29,783 nucleotides of DNA from a virus (IMGVR_UViG_3300020215_000117:1-29783); one strand, 5' to 3'. Counted from the stretch's first letter, positions 14,040-21,581 are shown. Notes: generated by a model not told the origin, from the letters alone. Program-made: numbers and translations.

Positions 14040-14224
14040 AGTCCTCATCTCCCTCGCCTCGCCGGACGAGCGGATCGAGGTATCAGGCGAAGCGGATGTG
14101 GCACATCAGCGCCAGCATCGACGACTCCCGGTGTTTCTATGCCTTCAGTGCAGAGAGCGCGAAGTTCCTGGTCAAGTTACTGAATACCTCCCCGGATCGA
14201 GGACGGAGAAAGGCCAAGCGATGA
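14036..14224 (+). CDS. Small hypothetical basic protein
   Basis: A 62-residue basic protein that overlaps both neighbours by four bases. It begins with a serine-, proline- and arginine-rich stretch and ends with SAESAKFLVKLLNTSPDRGR, a helix with a basic end. No family is recognised. The overlaps support translation. Confidence 0.5.
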   Translation: MKSSSPSPRRTSGSRYQAKRMWHISASIDDSRCFYAFSAESAKFLVKLLNTSPDRGRRKAKR

Positions 14225-14367
14225 CACACGACGACGAGCCGCAGACGATCCGGGAGATCGCGAGACAGGCGGCACAAGACGAGGTGCAGTGTCCGCACTG
14301 TAAGCGGTGGACGTGGCACTCGGGCTGGTGCATTCACTGTTTCGCCTTATTGACTGGGAAGCGATGA
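14221..14367 (+). CDS. Small zinc-ribbon protein
   Basis: A 48-residue protein with CPHC and CIHC as a compact zinc ribbon (residues 24-40) after an acidic, helical start (MTHDDEPQTIREIARQAAQD). Its ATG and stop both overlap neighbouring genes by four bases. It is one of several tiny zinc-ribbon proteins in the window. Confidence 0.6.
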   Translation: MTHDDEPQTIREIARQAAQDEVQCPHCKRWTWHSGWCIHCFALLTGKR

Positions 14368-15758
14368 CGATTTCAGAACTGAATCAGATCACGCGGGCGA
14401 TCCGAACCCTCGATTGCGGGGTTCACTTCTGCCGGTATTGCCCGGCGCAGAGTGCGAGCGGTTGGCAACACGACGAGCACTGCCCCTATGCGAGCAGCGT
14501 CCGTGACGCCGAGGAAGCCCGTCGCATTCTCGATCGATGGAGATCACCAGTCGGCGGTGCCTCCGTCTCGTCAGAGCGACAGGAACCGCAGGAGACGTGC
14601 CCGAAGTGTGGTCAGGAAGCGTGGATGCCCGGCGCGTGTAGTTCGTGCGAGTTTACCGACCGCGTCAGAGCCGCAGCCGGTCGTCCCCTCCGTCCGGTAT
14701 CGGGAGGGATCGAACGAGGAGAGGAGAAGGATTCTTGCGCAGGGCTCATCGGTCACGCGATACCGGATGTAGCGGAGACCGAGCCGCGTCTGAACGGTTG
14801 GCAACTATTCGGCACGCACCCCAAGGACGGGCGCTGGTTGCTGGGATGGCATCACGACTTCGGCCACTTTGTGTTTCGCGATGGCCCCGGACTCGTGACC
14901 GGCGAAGATCCGATGCCGACGCATTGGATGGCGTTGCCGCCGTCGCCAGCCTCGGGAGCGGAGAGCGAGACGCCCCAGATAGGACAGGTTTCGATGAGAA
15001 GTGACTGCATGACTTTATGGGATGAATACGACGCCATCGTGTCGGCGATCGCTGTCAAGGGCGTGACCGAGCGCGGCGAGAACATCGAAGGATGGTTGGC
15101 AGAGCGTCGGGCTGTCGCTGACGGTTTTAGGGCTCGCATCGTCCTCGATGCGGTGGGTCAGTCTCTTCAGGTCGGCAGCGGCAACCAAGCGTCTACCGCG
15201 TCTCTCGCTCCCAACGAGCAGGAGCGCAGCGCGATCCCCATTCTCTCTCAGGGGGGATCACGATCGGTCGCAGAGGCGAGACGGCAGGCGGTATGTCCTC
15301 ATGGCAGCGGTGCCGGACATGGCTACACGGCGTCAGGCGACGGCACGGCGCGGCGTTATTGCGAGGTCTGCGGACTCACATGGTCGGTCGGAGCCGACCC
15401 GCAGAAGATAACCATCGATGCCTTTGCTGCCGCCGTGCGAGCCGAGCAGCAGGCCGAGATCGAGCGGCTGCGGGAGATGCTATCGCTGCAAGCAGCCAAT
15501 GACGGTATGTCCATTGCGACACTCAAGGCCCGTGCCGCGAACGCCGAGCGGGAACGGGACCAGTGGCAGGGGCGCTACATGGAACTCGTCAAAAGCAACA
15601 GCACCGATTATCACGATCAACTATCAGCTGCGCACACAACGACGGCGCTGCACGAGGAAACCGACCAACTCAAAGCTCAACTGGGCAAGGCCGAGCGGGA
15701 ACGGGACGCCCTCAAGGCGCAGATCGAGCAACTGACGGCACGGGCATCGGCAGACTGA
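14364..15758 (+). CDS. Modular protein: zinc sites, DUF551-like part, coiled coil
   Basis: A 464-residue protein that looks assembled from parts. Residues 22-40 (CRYCPAQ with HDEHCP) and 79-94 (CPKCGQ with CSSC) are zinc sites. Residues about 140-195 (PRLNGWQLFGTHPKDGRWLL, ending PMPTHWMALPPSPA) resemble a DUF551 domain, which ends in a similar THWMPLP. A further zinc-like site follows (QAVCPHGSG and YCEVCGLTW, about residues 309-340). Residues about 355-460 are a long coiled coil (RAEQQAEIERLREMLSLQ to ERERDALKAQIEQLTARA). The ATG overlaps the previous stop. It may be several genes fused; an internal start at MRSDCMTLWDEYD (about 14996) cannot be excluded. The function is unknown. Confidence 0.65.
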   Translation: MTISELNQITRAIRTLDCGVHFCRYCPAQSASGWQHDEHCPYASSVRDAEEARRILDRWRSPVGGASVSSERQEPQETCPKCGQEAWMPGACSSCEFTDRVRAAAGRPLRPVSGGIERGEEKDSCAGLIGHAIPDVAETEPRLNGWQLFGTHPKDGRWLLGWHHDFGHFVFRDGPGLVTGEDPMPTHWMALPPSPASGAESETPQIGQVSMRSDCMTLWDEYDAIVSAIAVKGVTERGENIEGWLAERRAVADGFRARIVLDAVGQSLQVGSGNQASTASLAPNEQERSAIPILSQGGSRSVAEARRQAVCPHGSGAGHGYTASGDGTARRYCEVCGLTWSVGADPQKITIDAFAAAVRAEQQAEIERLREMLSLQAANDGMSIATLKARAANAERERDQWQGRYMELVKSNSTDYHDQLSAAHTTTALHEETDQLKAQLGKAERERDALKAQIEQLTARASAD

Positions 15759-15765
15759 GGGAAGC

Positions 15766-16155
15766 ATGGCAACCAAAATCGAGAACGCGAAAATCACAGG
15801 CACGACGCTCGGGATCGAAGGGCACGGCATCTTCACGGCCTACATCCACCTTGAAGGCGACGGCTGGGGCGTCAGCTTCGGTGGCTACGCCTTCGACTAT
15901 TGGAGCGAAGCCGATAAACGGCGCGTTGGGGCCAGTTACGGCATGGAGTTCATCCGCAGACTGATGAACACCGTCGGCGTCGAATCGTGGGAGAAGTTAC
16001 CGGGCGCGTTCGTCCGCGTGGACAGCGAGGGATGGGGCGGGAAAGCCAAGCGGATCGGGCACATCACAAAGGCGCAGTGGTTTGATCCTGAGGCGTTGTT
16101 CGCTGAAATGCGAGCAGCTGACGCCGCCCTTCGGGGGTCACAGGAGCAGCCATGA
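15766..16155 (+). CDS. Conserved phage hypothetical protein
   Basis: A 129-residue protein, with GAGGGAAGC before the ATG. It matches a family common in phages, with KIENAKITGTTLGIEGHGIF, then YGMEFIRRLMNTVGVESWEK, LPGAFVRV and KRIGHITKAQWFDPEALF. The family has no known role. Its end overlaps the next gene (ATGA). Confidence 0.75.
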   Translation: MATKIENAKITGTTLGIEGHGIFTAYIHLEGDGWGVSFGGYAFDYWSEADKRRVGASYGMEFIRRLMNTVGVESWEKLPGAFVRVDSEGWGGKAKRIGHITKAQWFDPEALFAEMRAADAALRGSQEQP

Positions 16156-16322
16156 ACCCAGAAGATAACCCCAACGCTTCGCTCGGTGAATTGATTCAGC
16201 GGGCGTGGCAACTGGAAATGCAGTTGCAACGACAGGAGCGGCAAACCGTCGAGAGCATTCAAGCTCAAACCGTCCGCGAGCGGATCGAAACGATCAAGCG
16301 GCAGTTAAAGGAGCAGCCATGA
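16152..16322 (+). CDS. Small coiled-coil protein
   Basis: A 56-residue protein, nearly all one charged and glutamine-rich helix (LGELIQRAWQLEMQLQRQER to TIKRQLKEQP). The start overlaps the previous stop within the unit GGAGCAGCCATGA, which is repeated at the next junction. It probably forms a coiled coil; its partner is not known. Confidence 0.6.
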   Translation: MNPEDNPNASLGELIQRAWQLEMQLQRQERQTVESIQAQTVRERIETIKRQLKEQP

Positions 16323-16408
16323 CGCAGACGCCGACGTTCGGACAAGTGTGGTTGCTGGCGACTCCCATAGCGATCATCGGCCTGTGGCTGATCTGGAGGC
16401 TATGGTGA
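16319..16408 (+). CDS. Very small membrane protein
   Basis: A 29-residue frame: MTQTPTFGQVWLLATPIAII and GLWLIWRLW. Residues 10-28 would be one membrane helix rich in tryptophan. It has the same ribosome-site and start cassette (GGAGCAGCCATGA) as the gene before, and its stop overlaps the next start, so translation is likely in spite of its length. Confidence 0.5.
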   Translation: MTQTPTFGQVWLLATPIAIIGLWLIWRLW

Positions 16409-16818
16409 CGCCGCGCCCACTCCACACGTATCGACCGCAGCATGACGAAGATTGCGAATCGCGGACGTGCAACCACTGCGGCACGTCGCAGGCGATTTGT
16501 GACTTGCACGCGGACGGTCACGCCTTCGAGCCGATGCCCTGCACCTGCGGCTTGGATCTCGCCCTCGTTCGATCCGAAGGGGAGCCGACCGGGTGGAAGC
16601 CGATTGAGACAGCACCGAGGAATCGCATCAAACTCTACGAGCAGCGGGCGATAGGTGGATGGTGGCACAAGGTCTACGGTTGGCTGTGGGGCCAACTCGA
16701 CTTTCACCCGGACAAGCATCACGACGATGGCGGCTACTTCCTGGTCAAAGGAGGAGCGCCAACCCATTGGACGACACTGCTAGCTCCTCCCGCGCCCTCA
16801 GGACGGCAGGAACCATGA
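16402..16818 (+). CDS. DUF551-like protein with N-terminal zinc site
   Basis: A 138-residue protein. Residues 15-55 hold cysteines and histidines (CESRTCNHCGTSQAICDLHA and MPCTCGLDL), a zinc-bound part. Then comes a DUF551-like region from GWKPIETAPRNRIKLYEQRA to GAPTHWTTLLAPPAPSG. ATG 16402 has GGAGGC at the right distance; GTG 16405 is the alternative. It is a partial relative of the gene at 14364, which has the same order of zinc site and DUF551-like part. Confidence 0.65.
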   Translation: MVTPRPLHTYRPQHDEDCESRTCNHCGTSQAICDLHADGHAFEPMPCTCGLDLALVRSEGEPTGWKPIETAPRNRIKLYEQRAIGGWWHKVYGWLWGQLDFHPDKHHDDGGYFLVKGGAPTHWTTLLAPPAPSGRQEP

Positions 16819-17093
16819 GTGAGCCGTTGTATTGCCCTCACCTGTTCCAGCGCTTCACGATCTGCGGCTACTGCGTAGAGTGCGCTCCAGACCTGCATCG
16901 CCAGCACGACGCCGATATGGCGGCATATGTGGACGCCGCACAACGCTTTGAGGCGGAGACGGGCCAGCATCCGTTGTCAGACTGGTACGCGTTTGAACAG
17001 TGGCAACAGCGCACGGCTCACCCAAACGGTTCATCCGGCGGTGCTTTGACGGGATCAGGGTCGAAGACCACTTCCACGGTGGCCCCGGAATGA
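16815..17093 (+). CDS. Small cysteine-rich hypothetical protein
   Basis: A 92-residue protein. Residues 7-25 (CPHLFQRFTICGYCVECAP) look like a zinc site; a helix follows (ADMAAYVDAAQRFEAETGQH). The last 25 residues (NGSSGGALTGSGSKTTSTVA) are simple in composition and lie over the 3' end of an antisense frame, so the natural end may have been changed by rearrangement. The ATG overlaps the previous stop. Confidence 0.55.
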   Translation: MSEPLYCPHLFQRFTICGYCVECAPDLHRQHDADMAAYVDAAQRFEAETGQHPLSDWYAFEQWQQRTAHPNGSSGGALTGSGSKTTSTVAPE

Positions 17094-17287
17094 CCGACCA
17101 CACGACATTGGCGCCACATGCCATCCACGCGGAACGGTTTGCCTTGGCGTTCGCCCCACGTCGCCCCGAATTCCACCTCGACGTAGCTGCCGATCTGCAA
17201 GGAGCCCTGGGATCGCACGGCACGTTCGATGGCCTTGAGCTCGCCGGCACAGATCACAGGTCGGACGGAGAAGTCGCGAGCGGACAT
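17018..17287 (-). CDS. Probable antisense gene, beta-rich hypothetical protein
   Basis: An 89-residue frame on the minus strand, opposite to all genes around it. The product (MSARDFSVRPVICAGELKAI, then QIGSYVEVEFGATWGERQGK, RVDGMWRQCRVVGHSGATVE and VVFDPDP) reads as a folded beta-rich protein, whereas the plus-strand reading of the same bases is low in hydrophobic residues and protein-unlike. It overlaps the end of the previous plus gene by 76 bases. There is no visible ribosome site before its ATG, so the call is not firm. No family is recognised. Confidence 0.5.
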   Translation of the reverse strand: MSARDFSVRPVICAGELKAIERAVRSQGSLQIGSYVEVEFGATWGERQGKPFRVDGMWRQCRVVGHSGATVEVVFDPDPVKAPPDEPFG

Positions 17288-17304
17288 GAAGGGAGATTGT
17301 AGCG

Positions 17305-17535
17305 ATGGACAGGGTCGATCGTCGGCAGCGGTGGGAAGTGCGCGCTGCCAGCTTCATCGGGCATGAAGTCGCCGGCCCGCTCCGCTGGTGGAGGCACTGG
17401 CAGCAAGGCCGCCTGCTAGACATGGTGTTGCTCGCGCTGGCCTTCTCCGTCACCGCTGTGGCGGTATTCATGCTGACCCCGGTGGTGTTTGGGTTGCTCG
17501 TCATCGCCGTGGCGCGAGAGGCGTTCGGATGGTGA
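17305..17535 (+). CDS. Small membrane protein
   Basis: A 76-residue protein with GAAGGGAG before the ATG. Residues 1-36 are basic and aromatic; residues 39-72 (MVLLALAFSVTAVAVFMLTP, then VVFGLLVIAVA) form one long or two short membrane helices. No family is recognised. A lysis-related role cannot be shown. Confidence 0.6.
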   Translation: MDRVDRRQRWEVRAASFIGHEVAGPLRWWRHWQQGRLLDMVLLALAFSVTAVAVFMLTPVVFGLLVIAVAREAFGW

Positions 17536-17560
17536 AGCTCCCCGATCCTCGAGACTGCCG

Positions 17561-18103
17561 ATGAGCATCATGACGCAACGTTTCAAGGCGGTGCCGGCAA
17601 GCCAGCAGTGCGGGCACGAGTTACGTGCGTGCGTCTGCGGCCACGATGGGTTTCATCATCGATACGGCACATGCGAGTTATGTGATTGCGCGCGATTCAT
17701 GGCGGCGCGCTGTTCGCGTAGTAGCCGATGCCCGCATCACACAGAGCGCCTTGAACTTACCGCGCAGGTGACGAGTGAATATCTGACGCGCTGGAAGGCT
17801 CAGGACGACGCTGAGCGCCAGATTGATCCGACGCGCTGCGGCATCTACTTTATTCGGTGTCAGCAATTCATCAAGATCGGCAAGACCACCAACGTCGATA
17901 GACGGCTGGCCGCACACCAGATGTCTACGCCATTCGACCTTGAAGTCATCGGGTTTATTCCGTGCGTGTCGGCCGATTTAGATCAAATGGAGGGCGCGCA
18001 TCATCGGCGCTTCAAGAGGTTCCACCACCGCGGCGAATGGTTCAGGGCGGCACCCACTCTTCTAGAATTTATCGCGCAATTACCTAAGGTCGTGAGGTCG
18101 TGA
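17561..18103 (+). CDS. GIY-YIG nuclease-like protein with N-terminal zinc site
   Basis: A 180-residue protein. Residues 17-58 are rich in cysteine and histidine (CGHELRACVCGHDGFHHRYG, then CELCDC), a likely zinc domain. The GIY-YIG part starts at 94 (CGIYFIRCQQFIKIGKTTNV) with DRRLAAHQ, and ends with MEGAHHRRFKRFHHRGEWFR, as in the T5orf172 and MUG113 group. ATG 17561 is chosen; ATG 17570 is close. It may be a homing-type or a phage-DNA-processing enzyme. Its stop overlaps the start of the XRE gene. Confidence 0.78.
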   Translation: MSIMTQRFKAVPASQQCGHELRACVCGHDGFHHRYGTCELCDCARFMAARCSRSSRCPHHTERLELTAQVTSEYLTRWKAQDDAERQIDPTRCGIYFIRCQQFIKIGKTTNVDRRLAAHQMSTPFDLEVIGFIPCVSADLDQMEGAHHRRFKRFHHRGEWFRAAPTLLEFIAQLPKVVRS

Positions 18104-18348
18104 CGCGCCTGGAACGTGACGGCCACTTAGAAGCGTTGATAGCCGAAATCAGCGCCATCATGCAGGAGCAGGACATCTCCCAGGCGGAACTGGCGCGGCG
18201 GATGAACGCGCACCCTGCCGCCGTCTGCAAGGTGTTAAAGCTCCAAGTCGACCCGCGGGCGTCGACGCTCGTCTCGATGCTGAAAGCCTTGAATCGCACG
18301 TTGGCCTTGCGGCCCGCACGCCACGATCAAGAGGGTGTAGACGATTAA
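18100..18348 (+). CDS. XRE-family regulator, possible late control
   Basis: An 82-residue helix-turn-helix protein starting on GTG. The domain is residues 12-62 (LIAEISAIMQEQDISQAELA, then RRMNAHPAAVCKVLKLQVDP). It is the last gene before a 95-base gap with an inverted repeat and the packaging genes, so it may control late transcription. The antitoxin HigA family has a similar fold, but no toxin gene is next to it. Confidence 0.75.
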   Translation: MTRLERDGHLEALIAEISAIMQEQDISQAELARRMNAHPAAVCKVLKLQVDPRASTLVSMLKALNRTLALRPARHDQEGVDD

Positions 18349-18368
18349 GCGCACGCTTATTCATCTAT

Positions 18369-18393
18369 AGTGACTACCTAATCAGTAGTAACT
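18369..18393. promoter_or_regulatory. Inverted repeat, possible operator and late promoter region
   Basis: AGTGACTAC (18369-18377) and GTAGTAACT (18385-18393) form an inverted repeat with one mismatch around a 7-base spacer. The AT-rich gap 18349-18443 stands out from the GC-rich genes. TATAGT at 18366-18371 could be a -10 box overlapping the repeat, but I see no good -35. The repeat is a candidate binding site for the XRE protein just upstream. Confidence 0.45.
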
Positions 18394-18443
18394 CTGCCAT
18401 TCTAGGTTCATCCACAAACTGAATACCGGCGGCGAGAGGCGTG

Positions 18444-18800
18444 ATGCCTAACGCTCCGTTGCGCCCCTGCTCGGCCAGCGGATGCAATGCGCTTGTCTCT
18501 ACTGGTCGATGTGATCAGCACGGCGGACCCCGCAAGGCCTGGCAGCCCAGCCGGCACACCGTCCCTCGCCTCCGTGGTCGTGCCAATCAGCGTCGACGGG
18601 ACGCCCTCTTCGCGCGCGAGCCACTCTGCCGGGAATGCACCAAGCAGGGCCGCGTGAGCATCGCCACCATCCGCGACCACATCATCCCGCTCGCAGAAGG
18701 GGGAACCGAAGGCGATCCTGCCAATGAGCAGCCGTTGTGCCGACCGTGTTCCGATGCGAAGACCAAACGGGAATCCGCTCGAGGGCTGAAAGCATGGTGA
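18444..18800 (+). CDS. HNH endonuclease of the packaging module
   Basis: A 118-residue HNH nuclease. C62 and C65 with C99 and C102 hold a structural zinc; the active-site motif is TIRDHIIPLAEGGTEGDPAN (76-93) with D78 and H79, followed by EQPLCRPCSDAKTKRES. Such HNH proteins lie directly before the small terminase in many HK97-like phages and work with terminase in cos cleavage. ATG 18444 is chosen over GTG 18441. It is the first gene of the late block. Confidence 0.92.
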   Translation: MPNAPLRPCSASGCNALVSTGRCDQHGGPRKAWQPSRHTVPRLRGRANQRRRDALFAREPLCRECTKQGRVSIATIRDHIIPLAEGGTEGDPANEQPLCRPCSDAKTKRESARGLKAW

Positions 18801-18812
18801 CTGCCCAGACGG

Positions 18813-18833
18813 GTAGGGGGTCTCAAGACCTAC
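18813..18833. other. Candidate cos region
   Basis: Between HNH and small terminase (18801-18891) lies an interrupted palindrome: GTA and a G-run, then GGTCT-CA-AGACC and TAC. In HK97-like phages with an HNH gene next to terminase the cos site often lies here, with a G-run and a short symmetric element. Only position and symmetry support this; the cut positions cannot be told. Confidence 0.4.
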
Positions 18834-18891
18834 GGCGGAACGCTCCGGACACCGCGCCCCAGTCGCGCGCAGATTTTCGGGGAATTTGAAC

Positions 18892-19383
18892 ATGGCGGGG
18901 AATGCCAACAGCGGACGGCGCCCGCAACCGACGAAGCTGACCATCCTTCGCGGGAACCCAAGTCGCAAAAAGCTCAACAAACATGAGCCTGTGCCACCGG
19001 CAGGAGAGGTGACAAAGCCGGTCGGATTGAGCGCGGGCGCGTCGGTGGTGTGGGACGAGCTTGCGCCGATCTGTTTAGCGATGGGCACGTTGACGCCGGC
19101 TGATGTGCGGGTGTTTGCCACGTTGTGCGAGTTGCAAAGCACGTTGCTCGTGGCGGTCGCCAGTAAGGACGGCCGACAGCTGGCCTCGATCGAGCAGGAC
19201 GATGCCGATGACCAGACGAAGCTCACCATCGTGATTGATGCGGTGTTGAAGCTGGAACGGGAGACGGCGACGGCGTTACGTCCTTATTATTCTTTGTTCG
19301 GGTTGGAACCGGTGAGCCGGGCGCGTATCCAGGTGAAGAAGGACGACATGCCGGTGAGTAAGTGGGCCGGAGCGCTGCGATGA
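18892..19383 (+). CDS. terS: Small terminase subunit (P27 family)
   Basis: A 163-residue DNA-packaging protein of the P27 family. The start GNANSGRRPQPTKLTILRGN with PSRKKLNKHEP is the typical N-terminus; the central part (VVWDELAPICLAMGTLTPAD, then VRVFATLCELQS) and the C-terminal YYSLFGLEPVSRARI also fit. It binds the phage DNA at the packaging site and delivers it to the large subunit. ATG 18892 has a GGGGA ribosome site; an upstream TTG at 18886 is less likely. The gene overlaps terL by four bases. Confidence 0.93.
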   Translation: MAGNANSGRRPQPTKLTILRGNPSRKKLNKHEPVPPAGEVTKPVGLSAGASVVWDELAPICLAMGTLTPADVRVFATLCELQSTLLVAVASKDGRQLASIEQDDADDQTKLTIVIDAVLKLERETATALRPYYSLFGLEPVSRARIQVKKDDMPVSKWAGALR

Positions 19384-20909
19384 AGGCACCATCGCAGGCG
19401 GATCGGGCCGTTCGACTGATCAACCAGTTGACGCATACCAGCGGGCCATTCGCTGGTCAGCCGTTCAACCTGCGTCCGTGGCAGGAAAAGCAGATTGTTC
19501 GGCCGTTGTTCAAGCAGCGCAAGGACGGACTGCGGCAATACCGCACCTGTCTGCTGATGCTGCCGCGCAAGAACGGCAAATCCGAGCTGGCCGCGGCGCT
19601 GGCGGTGTACTTCCTGCTGTTCGACGGGGAAATCGGCGCGCAGGTCTATTCAGCGGCGGCGGACAAGGATCAGGCGGCGCTGGTGTTCAACGTCGCGGCG
19701 CAGATGATTCGCAATGATCCAGAGCTGGCGGCGGTGTGCGAAATCATCGATTCGCAGAAGCGGATCGTGCATCGCGCGAGCGGCAGTTTCTATCGGGCGA
19801 TTTCGGCGGAAGCCTATAGCAAGCATGGGTTTAACGCCTCCGTCGTGATCTACGACGAACTCCACGCGGCACCGAACCGGGAACTGTGGGACGTGCTGTC
19901 GACGTCGCAGGGCGCACGGTCGCAACCGTTGATGATGGCGATTACGACCGCCGGCTACGATCGCCATTCGATCCTGTGGGAGCTCTACGCACACTCCAAG
20001 AAGGTGCAGGAGAATCCGGCACTCGATCCGACATTCCTGCCGATCCTGTTCGAAGCGCCCATCGGGGCGGATTGGACGAGCGAGAAGGTCTGGAAGGCGG
20101 CCAATCCCGCCCTCGGGGATTTCCGGTCGCTCGAGGAAATGCGTGCGGCCTGCCAGCGGGCCAAGGCCATCCCGGCGCAAGAGAACACCTTTCGGCGGTT
20201 GTATCTCAATCAATGGACGGAGCAGTCGGAACGCTGGTTAGACCTGTCGGCGTGGGACGCCTCGGCGGGCGTGGTGGATCTGGCGGATCTGCGCGGGCGG
20301 CCGTGCTATGCCGGGCTGGACCTGTCGAGCCGCACGGATCTGACGGCGTGCGTGCTGGTCTTCCCGGATGACGACGATGGGGTAACAGTGTTGCCGTTCT
20401 TCTTCGTGCCGGCTGAGAACGTGGCGCAGCGCGAACGGGCCGACCGCGTGCCGTATGCGCAGTGGATCAAGGACGGGCTCATCATCGCCACTCCAGGCAA
20501 CGTCGTCGACCAGGGTTTCATCCGCGAAAAGATCAACGAGCTCGGCGAGCAGTATGGGATTCAGGAGTTGGCGTTCGATCCGTGGAACGCGACGAAGATC
20601 GCCACGGAATTGACGGGGGACGGCTTCCGCGTGGTCGAACTGCGGCAAGGATTCAGGTCGCTCAGTGAGCCGACCAAGCATCTTGGGGCGTTGGTGACGT
20701 CGAAGAAGCTGCGACACGGTAAGCATCCGGTGTTGCGGTGGATGGCCTCCAACATGGTGGTCCGCCAAGATCCCAACGGCAACATCGCCCCGGACAAGGC
20801 GAAGGCGACGGAACGCATCGACGGGATCGTGGCGCTGATTATGGGTCTGAGCCGGGCGATCGTGGCGGAACGGCCGCAGACAGCGGAGGTCTACGCATGG
20901 ACGGTGTGA
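19380..20909 (+). CDS. terL: Large terminase subunit (Terminase_1)
   Basis: A 509-residue packaging motor and nuclease. The ATPase has a Walker A-like motif LPRKNGKSEL at 61-70 and Walker B VVIYDELHAA with D159 and E160. The C-terminal RNase H-like nuclease includes YAGLDLSSRTDL at 310-321 (D314 metal binding), DPWNATKIA in the middle and IDGIVALIMGL near the end. The length fits the family. The ATG overlaps the terS stop (ATGA); the more upstream start at 19362 is less likely. The protein docks on the portal, whose gene is displaced about 2 kb downstream by three accessory genes. Confidence 0.95.
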   Translation: MKAPSQADRAVRLINQLTHTSGPFAGQPFNLRPWQEKQIVRPLFKQRKDGLRQYRTCLLMLPRKNGKSELAAALAVYFLLFDGEIGAQVYSAAADKDQAALVFNVAAQMIRNDPELAAVCEIIDSQKRIVHRASGSFYRAISAEAYSKHGFNASVVIYDELHAAPNRELWDVLSTSQGARSQPLMMAITTAGYDRHSILWELYAHSKKVQENPALDPTFLPILFEAPIGADWTSEKVWKAANPALGDFRSLEEMRAACQRAKAIPAQENTFRRLYLNQWTEQSERWLDLSAWDASAGVVDLADLRGRPCYAGLDLSSRTDLTACVLVFPDDDDGVTVLPFFFVPAENVAQRERADRVPYAQWIKDGLIIATPGNVVDQGFIREKINELGEQYGIQELAFDPWNATKIATELTGDGFRVVELRQGFRSLSEPTKHLGALVTSKKLRHGKHPVLRWMASNMVVRQDPNGNIAPDKAKATERIDGIVALIMGLSRAIVAERPQTAEVYAWTV

Positions 20910-21094
20910 ACAAAGAGCGGCTGATGACGTTTCAGCAAGTGGCGCAGTTTTATGCGGTGACGCCGCGGACGGTCAGGAATTGGGCCGAGAAGGGCGCGGT
21001 GACGGTGGTGCGGACGCCGAGCGGGGCACCGCGGGTGCCGGCGTCATCGGTGATTGCGGTGCAGGATAAACGCGAGGCAGAATCGCACCCATGA
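20897..21094 (+). CDS. MerR/excisionase-like HTH protein
   Basis: A 65-residue DNA-binding protein: RLMTFQQVAQFYAVTPRTVR, then NWAEKGAVTVVRTPSGAPRV, the typical pattern of a winged helix with a short wing (helix_turn_helix_17). It overlaps the last 13 bases of terL; the GTG at 20906 (overlapping the stop as GTGA) is an alternative start. Lying within the packaging genes, it may adjust expression of the inserted genes. Confidence 0.72.
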   Translation: MDGVNKERLMTFQQVAQFYAVTPRTVRNWAEKGAVTVVRTPSGAPRVPASSVIAVQDKREAESHP

Positions 21095-21513
21095 AGGTCT
21101 GGTTGGTGTGGGTGGGCGAATACTCCGACGCACGCGTCGTTGGCGTCTATTCGTCGCTGGAACTCGCGCAGGCGGCTGCACAGATGCACGATTCAGAGAA
21201 TGTGATGTACGGCGAGCAGGGATGGATTGATAACGAGGACGGGTACGAAGTAGACGCGGCAGAGCGCCAAATCAGAGACGGCGTGTCCCGATGGTCGATG
21301 CGCGTGCGCGTGGACGATGGCGCAATCAGCTCGGTCTACCAAGAGGGACCAGGCACCGGCGAGCCGCCATCCGTGGAACTGTGGCCCGCTGTTCCGTCTG
21401 CGCCGTACGACAGGCTCTCATTGTCATGCGATGCGCGCGACAAGGAGCACGCGGTCAAGATCGCAGGCGATGAGCGGATCAAGTTTCTCGCGGTGCGAAC
21501 TCTGAAAGAGTGA
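21091..21513 (+). CDS. Hypothetical protein
   Basis: A 140-residue protein beginning MKVWLVWVGEYSDARVVGVY with SSLELAQAAAQMH, a beta-beta-helix start found in many small phage proteins that track a changing value such as 'xxVYSSxExAxxA'. The rest is acidic and unrecognised. Its ATG overlaps the previous stop. It ends just before a structured leader. Confidence 0.6.
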   Translation: MKVWLVWVGEYSDARVVGVYSSLELAQAAAQMHDSENVMYGEQGWIDNEDGYEVDAAERQIRDGVSRWSMRVRVDDGAISSVYQEGPGTGEPPSVELWPAVPSAPYDRLSLSCDARDKEHAVKIAGDERIKFLAVRTLKE

Positions 21514-21515
21514 AA

Positions 21516-21581
21516 CCAGCGGAAACGCTGGCGGGTAGTCCCTTCCTTTCCGTACGCGCTGAGTCCATCCTGAAGACTCAG
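21516..21581 (+). promoter_or_regulatory. Two-hairpin leader before the MTase-GT gene
   Basis: The gap holds CCAGCG-GAAA-CGCTGG (21516-21531), a perfect stem with a GNRA loop, and CTGAGTC-9 nt-GACTCAG (21559-21581), a perfect 7-bp stem that ends four bases before the TTG start. CGGAAA (21520-21525) can alternatively pair with TTTCCG (21547-21552), so two folds exclude each other. The second hairpin would hide the start region. It may control translation. Confidence 0.5.

Noticed and set aside
17090-17302. A plus-strand frame of 70 residues that starts with an ATGA overlap
   Set aside because: The overlap is attractive, but the product is rich in histidine, alanine and glycine and protein-unlike, while the opposite strand gives a credible protein. 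Kept only as an alternative.
17532-17564. A 10-codon frame with GTG start between the membrane gene and the GIY-YIG gene
   Set aside because: It links stop and start codons neatly, but is too short to support as a gene.
18100-18348. HigA-type antitoxin
   Set aside because: The fold fits, but the gene before it is a GIY-YIG protein and no toxin-like partner is next to it.
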